DNA of 9,373 bases from Chloroflexota bacterium (GTDB taxonomy: Bacteria; Chloroflexota; Anaerolineae; Anaerolineales; DRMV01), in assembly GCA_013154225.1 (NCBI GenBank), contig JAADCW010000139.1, positions 1 through 9,373 of the forward strand. The letters are read 5' to 3'. Made by a program: the position numbers and the translations under genes. Below, piece after piece: positions 5,598 through 9,373 of this stretch; positions within the stretch are counted from its first letter, which is position 1, and the number at the start of each line of letters is the position of its first letter. The notes beneath the pieces were generated by a model, which did not search any database, was not told where the DNA came from, and saw nothing but the letters and a program-made list of their open reading frames with translations.

Positions 5598-7265
5598 CTA
5601 ACTCCAACTGGCCATGAACTCTTCCAGCGCGGCTTTGAGTTTTTCTTCGGTTTCAGGAGAAATCTTGCCTTCGCTAATGATGGTGCGCCCAATTTCAGGA
5701 TGCGCGGTGTCCATGAAGCGGACCAGGTCCTGCTCCCACTGGCGCATCTTTTCGATGGGCACGCTGTCAGCGTAGCCGCGGGTGGCCGCGTAGATGACGA
5801 TGATCTGGTGTTCCAGCGGCACCGGCGAATATTGCGGCTGTTTGAGGATTTCCTGAATGCGCAAACCTCGGTTGAGTTGCGCTTGGGTGGCTTTGTCCAG
5901 ATCAGAGCCGAATTGGGCAAACGCGGCCAGTTCGCGGAAGGCGGCCATATCCAGGCGCAGGCGGCCTGCAACCTGTTTCATGGCTTTGGTCTGGGCATCA
6001 CCGCCCACGCGGGACACCGAAATACCGACATTAATGGCCGGGCGGATACCTGCGTAGAAGAGGTTGCTTTCCAGGTAAATCTGGCCGTCGGTAATGGAAA
6101 TCACGTTGGTGGGGATGTAGGCCGAAACGTCGCCCAGCAGGGTTTCGATGATGGGGAGGGCGGTGAGGGAACCGCCGCTGCCGCGAACTTTGACCACTTT
6201 GTAGGCGTCGGGGTTGTCCATTGCCTTGCGGGCTTCTTCGGCTTCGTGCTCGGCAACGGGGCCGTCGTACACTTTGCCATTGACGCCGTCTTCGGGGGCG
6301 GCCAGGCCATCTTCGCTGGTGTAATCTTGGGGGACGATGACGTACTTGTCGGCTAAACGGGCTGCGCGTTCCAGCAGACGAGAGTGCAGGTAGAAGACGT
6401 CGCCGGGGTAGGCTTCACGGCCAGGGGGGCGGCGCATGAGCAAGGAGACTTCGCGGTATGCCCAGGCGTGCTTGGAAAGGTCGTCATACACGATAAGCGC
6501 GTCGCGGCCTTGTTCCATGAATTCTTCGCCAATGGCGCAACCCGCATACGGCGCCAGGTATTGCAGGGCCGCGGGTTCGTCTGCAGAGGCCACCACCACA
6601 ACGGTGTAGTCCATCGCGCCGAACTTCTCCAGGGTGGCCACGATGCGGGCAACCTGGGCTTTCTTCTGGCCAATGGCGACGTAGATGCAGACCACGTCTT
6701 TGCCTTTTTGGTTGAGGATGGTGTCAATGGCAATGGCGGTCTTACCGGTTTGGCGGTCGCCGATGATCAATTCGCGCTGCCCGCGGCCAATGGGAATCAT
6801 GGCGTCAATGGCCTTGATACCCGTGAGGAGGGGCGTATCCACGTCTTTGCGCTCAACCACACCGGGGGCGATGCGCTCCACAGGGCGATAGCGCTCGAAT
6901 TTGATGGGGCCTTTGCCGTCAATGGGCTCGCCCAAGGCATTGACCACACGACCAATCAGGCCATCGCCCACGGGCACCGAGGCAATGCGGCCGGTGGTGT
7001 ACACTTTGGTGCCCTCTTCGATTTCGGTGTAATCACCCATGATGATGATACCGACATTGTCCTTCTCCAGGTTGAAGGCAATGCCCATCACGCCGTTTTC
7101 GAAGCGCACCAGTTCTTGCGAGCGGACGTCGGAAAGGCCGCTGGCACGGGCAATACCGTCACCGGCTTCCAGCACCACGCCCATGTCGCGCACTTCCAGA
7201 CGAGGCTCAAATTCCTCGATCTGCTTCTGTAAGTCTTCTACGATTTGTTTGATGGGTTCAGCCAT
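5598..7265 (-). CDS. atpA: F1 ATP synthase alpha subunit
   Basis: This 555-residue protein is the non-catalytic nucleotide-binding subunit of the alpha3beta3 hexamer. The Walker A GDRQTGKT is at 169-176, ALIVYDDLSKHA at 256-267, and the arginine finger lies in SVSRVGG (R419). The C-terminal helical domain from about 430 is complete. The N-terminal helix that normally binds delta is also present (residues 1-20). The protein is longer than the usual 500-520 residues because an acidic, hydrophilic segment (about 310-364) separates LLERAARLADKYV from GSLTALPIIET; most bacteria have roughly 5-25 residues there. The reading frame continues normally on both sides, so this is an in-frame insertion. 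ATG 7265 is preceded by GGAGGC (7269-7274). The gene starts 16 nt after the M42 peptidase stop; atpH, atpF, atpE and atpB are absent upstream. Confidence 0.98.
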   Translation of the reverse strand: MAEPIKQIVEDLQKQIEEFEPRLEVRDMGVVLEAGDGIARASGLSDVRSQELVRFENGVMGIAFNLEKDNVGIIIMGDYTEIEEGTKVYTTGRIASVPVGDGLIGRVVNALGEPIDGKGPIKFERYRPVERIAPGVVERKDVDTPLLTGIKAIDAMIPIGRGQRELIIGDRQTGKTAIAIDTILNQKGKDVVCIYVAIGQKKAQVARIVATLEKFGAMDYTVVVVASADEPAALQYLAPYAGCAIGEEFMEQGRDALIVYDDLSKHAWAYREVSLLMRRPPGREAYPGDVFYLHSRLLERAARLADKYVIVPQDYTSEDGLAAPEDGVNGKVYDGPVAEHEAEEARKAMDNPDAYKVVKVRGSGGSLTALPIIETLLGDVSAYIPTNVISITDGQIYLESNLFYAGIRPAINVGISVSRVGGDAQTKAMKQVAGRLRLDMAAFRELAAFAQFGSDLDKATQAQLNRGLRIQEILKQPQYSPVPLEHQIIVIYAATRGYADSVPIEKMRQWEQDLVRFMDTAHPEIGRTIISEGKISPETEEKLKAALEEFMASWS

Positions 7266-7281
7266 TTCGCCTCCAAGATAC

Positions 7282-8352
7282 TCACCGGGTCAATGCGGCC
7301 ACCGTCTCTGCATCGAGGCGTTGCAAGACGGCCACCAGCAATTGCACGGCCTGATCAAAATCGTCACGATGGATAATCGCGCTGTGGGAATGGATATGGC
7401 GAGCAGGAACGCTCAGAACAATGACGGGGACACCCGTGCGATGCAGTTGGATAGCTGCGCCATCGGTGCCGCCGCCTTCCACAAAGGACATTTGGACGTT
7501 GACGCCGATTTCCTTTGCGGTTTCTAAAAATAGATCCCGCAGGGCCAGGTTGGGCACCATGCGGCGTTCGTAAATGAGCAGGGAGGGGCCTTTGCCCAAA
7601 CGGGCGGGGGCTTGCTCGGCTTTGACGCCGGGGATGTCGCCAGCAATGTCCGATTCCAAGATGATGGCGACGTCAGGCTCCACTGCCCAAACGCTGGTCT
7701 GCGCGCCGCGCAGGCCGATTTCTTCCTGCACTGTGGCGGTGGCATAGATGGTGTTGGGGTGCGAGCGCTCTTGCAGGGCTTGCAGGGCCTCAATCATCAC
7801 GGCCACGCCTACCCGATCGTCAAAGGCTTTGGAAAGGTAAGATTTGCCGTTGGCTAAAACGACAAAGTCGGCGCGCGGTACCACAGGATCTCCGGGACGC
7901 ACGCCGGCTTCTTCAACCTCGGCCTTTGAGGTGGCGCCAATGTCAATGAACATGTCCTTTTTGGGCACCACCTTGTTGCGCTCATCAGGCGGAAGGATGT
8001 GGGGCGGCTTGGCACCAATCACACCAACAACATCGCCTTTGCGGGTCTTGATAATCACCCGTTGCCCCAAAAGCACCTGATCGAACCATCCACCCAAGGG
8101 CAGGAATTTAATGAAGCCCTCTGGGGTGATGTGCTTGACCATGAAGCCCACTTCATCCATGTGAGCGGCCAGCATCACCTTGGGGGACGAAGAAGTGCCG
8201 TCTTTGCGGCAGATGACACTGCCCAAACGGTCTTCAGACAAGTGCCCCAAAGGCTCCAGGGCTTCACGAATTAAAGCGCGCACGGGCGCCTCGTAGCCGG
8301 GGACGCCGTGCGCCTCAGTGAGGGCTTTCAACAGCTGTACGGTTTGATCCAT
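7282..8352 (-). CDS. M42 family metallo-aminopeptidase
   Basis: The 356-residue protein belongs to peptidase family M42 (FrvX/YsdC/TET-like, often annotated endoglucanase M or glutamyl aminopeptidase). These are cytoplasmic enzymes with two metal ions that trim N-terminal residues from peptides and usually form large tetrahedral assemblies. Likely metal ligands and catalytic residues are H64 and D66 in AAHMDEVGF, D178 in KAFDDRVG, E210 and E211 in VQEEIG, E233 in ILESDIAGD, and H321 in RHIHSHS. The position of E233 is Asp in some archaeal members and Glu in others. Residues from about 72 to 165 form the PDZ-like dimerisation insert. Length is normal. It is the first gene of the F1 operon, 16 nt before atpA. 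The ribosome binding site is only fair: AGGA at 8365-8368, about 12 nt before the ATG. Substrate specificity cannot be read from sequence. Confidence 0.93.
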   Translation of the reverse strand: MDQTVQLLKALTEAHGVPGYEAPVRALIREALEPLGHLSEDRLGSVICRKDGTSSSPKVMLAAHMDEVGFMVKHITPEGFIKFLPLGGWFDQVLLGQRVIIKTRKGDVVGVIGAKPPHILPPDERNKVVPKKDMFIDIGATSKAEVEEAGVRPGDPVVPRADFVVLANGKSYLSKAFDDRVGVAVMIEALQALQERSHPNTIYATATVQEEIGLRGAQTSVWAVEPDVAIILESDIAGDIPGVKAEQAPARLGKGPSLLIYERRMVPNLALRDLFLETAKEIGVNVQMSFVEGGGTDGAAIQLHRTGVPVIVLSVPARHIHSHSAIIHRDDFDQAVQLLVAVLQRLDAETVAALTR

Positions 8353-8543
8353 GCGATTGCAAAATCCTTTGAGGGACTACCGCGCCCAGCCTACGGCACG
8401 GCAAAATCTTCCCGCGGCCGTTCCTCCAGCCCTGTGGGAAGCGCTAAAATGATACCCGAAAGCGGGGATATTGTCCAGTTTTCGCGTTCTGTCATCAAAA
8501 TATTACAAAGCAAAATAGCTTCCTACTAAAAATTCTTGCCCTC
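8353..8543. other. Divergent intergenic control region
   Basis: This gap separates the leftward peptidase/F1 operon from the rightward membrane-protein/regulator pair. It carries the leftward promoter (8449-8477), the 5' leader of the leftward transcript (with a possible CTTCCC/GGGAAG stem at 8408-8413 and 8436-8441) and the AT-rich approach to the rightward promoter. No small gene is apparent. Confidence 0.6.
8449..8477 (-). promoter_or_regulatory. Sigma-70-type promoter for the peptidase/F1 operon
   Basis: Read on the minus strand, TGGACA (complement of 8472-8477) and TATCAT (complement of 8449-8454) are separated by exactly 17 bp; each matches consensus at 5 of 6 positions. The start would fall near 8442, giving a leader of about 90 nt before the peptidase ATG. 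No other equally good promoter was seen between the genes of the operon, so this may drive all six. Confidence 0.6.
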
Positions 8544-8572
8544 TTGACAAAACAAACTTTTTACTGTATTAT
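8544..8572 (+). promoter_or_regulatory. Near-consensus sigma-70 promoter
   Basis: TTGACA (8544-8549) is a perfect -35 box. TATTAT (8567-8572) is a 5-of-6 match to the -10 box, with the optimal 17-bp spacer. The start site would lie near 8579, leaving a leader of about 60 nt before the ATG at 8643. The frame of the downstream gene is open back to a TTG that is the -35 box itself, so the extended reading is not translated. Confidence 0.8.
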
Positions 8573-8603
8573 ACTTTGCAACACAAAGTTCTCTTTTGCA
8601 AAA
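8573..8603 (+). promoter_or_regulatory. Palindromic operator-like sites at the start of transcription
   Basis: ACTTTG-CAACA-CAAAGT (8573-8589) is a perfect 6+6 inverted repeat overlapping the -10 edge and the predicted start site. TTTTGCAAAA (8594-8603) is a perfect palindrome just after it. A repressor bound here would block the promoter. The winged-helix regulator encoded second in the same transcript is the obvious candidate, but this is inference from position. Confidence 0.45.
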
Positions 8604-8629
8604 AGGCACTCGAACATCAATCTTTTGCC

Positions 8630-8637
8630 AGGAGGTG
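8630..8637 (+). promoter_or_regulatory. Strong Shine-Dalgarno that fixes the start at 8643
   Basis: AGGAGGTG lies 5 nt before the ATG at 8643 and is a near-perfect complement to the 16S rRNA tail. It decides the start in favour of 8643 over the upstream TTG at 8544. Confidence 0.85.
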
Positions 8638-8642
8638 CAAAA

Positions 8643-9224
8643 ATGAACACACCTGTTTCTCCCGATGAAGCCAGAGAGGCCCTCAGCCTGATCGAAACCA
8701 CCACCCGCCAAATGCGCCGCGCCTTGGCCTACGGCGGCATGCCCTACTTCCTCATCATTTGGGGCGTGGTTTGGACCCTCGGCTTCGGCGCATCTTACTT
8801 TTTGGGGCCTAATTCTCCCCAAGCCGGCATGGTCTGGATGGTGCTGGACATCTTGGGGGCTGTCGCTTCCTTTGGCGTCGGTGCCTATTTGGGGCAACGA
8901 GTGCGGAGTTCCCAGGGATTGCGCATTGGCCTCTATTGGCTCGCCTGGATGTTTTACGCCGCGCTGATTCTCTATTTCGCCCATCCGCAAGGCGGCGACC
9001 AGATTTCTCTGCTGATCTCCCTCTTTGCCATGATGGGCTACGTCAGCAGCGGGCTGCTCTATCGCAGCCGCTTTTTGGTCTCACTGGGCCTGGCAGTCAC
9101 GGTTTTCATCGTGGTTGGCTACCTCCTGCTTCCTTCTTTTTTCAACCTCTGGATGGCCCTGCTGGGCGGCGGCAGTTTGATCGCGGCGGGGGTTTACATC
9201 CTGCGCACGTGGAGGCAGTCATGA
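8643..9224 (+). CDS. Six-helix integral membrane protein, function unknown
   Basis: This 193-residue protein has a hydrophilic N-terminal stretch (1-33) rich in charged residues, then six hydrophobic segments at about 34-54, 62-83, 94-113, 119-140, 144-163 and 166-187, and ends with the basic RTWRQS. There is no cleavable signal peptide and no recognised catalytic motif, so it should be an inner-membrane protein of unknown role. It overlaps by ATGA the start of a winged-helix regulator. Such regulator plus small membrane-protein pairs often respond to envelope or membrane stress or accompany transporters, but nothing here fixes a function. Expression should come from the promoter at 8544-8572 and may be autoregulated through the palindromes after it. 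Confidence 0.85.
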   Translation: MNTPVSPDEAREALSLIETTTRQMRRALAYGGMPYFLIIWGVVWTLGFGASYFLGPNSPQAGMVWMVLDILGAVASFGVGAYLGQRVRSSQGLRIGLYWLAWMFYAALILYFAHPQGGDQISLLISLFAMMGYVSSGLLYRSRFLVSLGLAVTVFIVVGYLLLPSFFNLWMALLGGGSLIAAGVYILRTWRQS

Positions 9225-9373
9225 GCCACTTCAACGAACTCATCCACCAGCCCGTGCGGCTGCAAATCATGGCCGCTTTGAACGCCTTGGACGACGAAAG
9301 CCAATTGGACTTTGGCGCTTTGCGGGACCTTTTGGACGTGACCGACGGCAATCTGGCCACCCATTTGCGCAAA
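9221..9373 (+). CDS. Winged-helix transcriptional regulator (HTH_34-like), partial
   Basis: Only the first 51 codons are in the window; the gene continues past the right edge. The sequence FNELIHQPVRLQIMAAL (4-20) followed by LDFGALRDLLDVTDGNLATHLRK (29-51) is typical of the winged-helix DNA-binding domain called HTH_34, related to MarR/ArsR regulators. The second part is the helix-turn-helix, with the recognition helix around TDGNLATHLRK. The ATG at 9221 overlaps the upstream TGA (ATGA), and GGAGG at 9211-9215 precedes it by 5 nt, so the two genes are translationally coupled. It probably regulates its own operon, an inference from linkage. Any C-terminal sensing part is not visible. Confidence 0.85.
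   Translation, partial: MSHFNELIHQPVRLQIMAALNALDDESQLDFGALRDLLDVTDGNLATHLRK

Noticed and set aside
8544..8642. N-terminal extension of the membrane protein from a TTG at 8544
   Set aside because: That TTG is the -35 box of the promoter, and a strong AGGAGGTG serves the ATG at 8643.

Overview
The window looks like a piece of a Chloroflexota (Anaerolineae-like) chromosome. This rests on the character of the F1 ATPase, M42 peptidase and MreB-type proteins, on the GC-rich coding sequence, and on a short 'CCCTCACC...CCCCTCTCCC' dispersed repeat of the sort common in such genomes. No 16S or other decisive marker is present, so the phylum is an inference.

Layout. Bases 1-154 are GC-rich and hold no certain gene. 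An AT-rich gene for a DUF4238 protein of unknown function follows on the + strand (155-1072); its base composition is unlike everything to its right. Bases 1073-1736 hold no gene. They hold repeat-like DNA instead: a 76-bp palindromic unit, a dispersed GC-rich repeat, and a 158-bp MITE-like element with imperfect terminal inverted repeats and 7-bp direct repeats. The stretch ends in a strong intrinsic terminator for the leftward operon.

Bases 1737-8352 form one tightly packed minus-strand operon with gaps of 8-21 nt. In transcription order it encodes an M42-family metallo-aminopeptidase, F1 ATP synthase alpha (atpA), gamma (atpG), beta (atpD), epsilon (atpC), and a divergent MreB-family actin-like protein. 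A sigma-70-type promoter lies upstream of the peptidase gene (8449-8477), and the terminator at 1675-1709 closes the unit. The delta subunit and all F0 subunits are absent from this locus and must be encoded elsewhere if the enzyme is complete. The four F1 genes encode the catalytic head and most of the rotor stalk of ATP synthase. The flanking peptidase and actin-like genes are probably co-transcribed with them, but no functional link is shown.

From 8544 rightward, a near-consensus promoter with palindromic operator-like sequences drives a six-helix membrane protein (8643-9224). This overlaps by ATGA a winged-helix regulator of the HTH_34/MarR-ArsR-like kind, which runs off the right edge. 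The pair looks like a small regulator plus membrane-protein module.

Most notable points: the MreB-like protein has asparagine at two expected acidic active-site positions; the alpha subunit carries an extra segment of about 40 residues; the F1 genes are split from F0 and delta; the MITE-like element abuts the operon terminator; and the regulator/membrane-protein pair has palindromes at its promoter.
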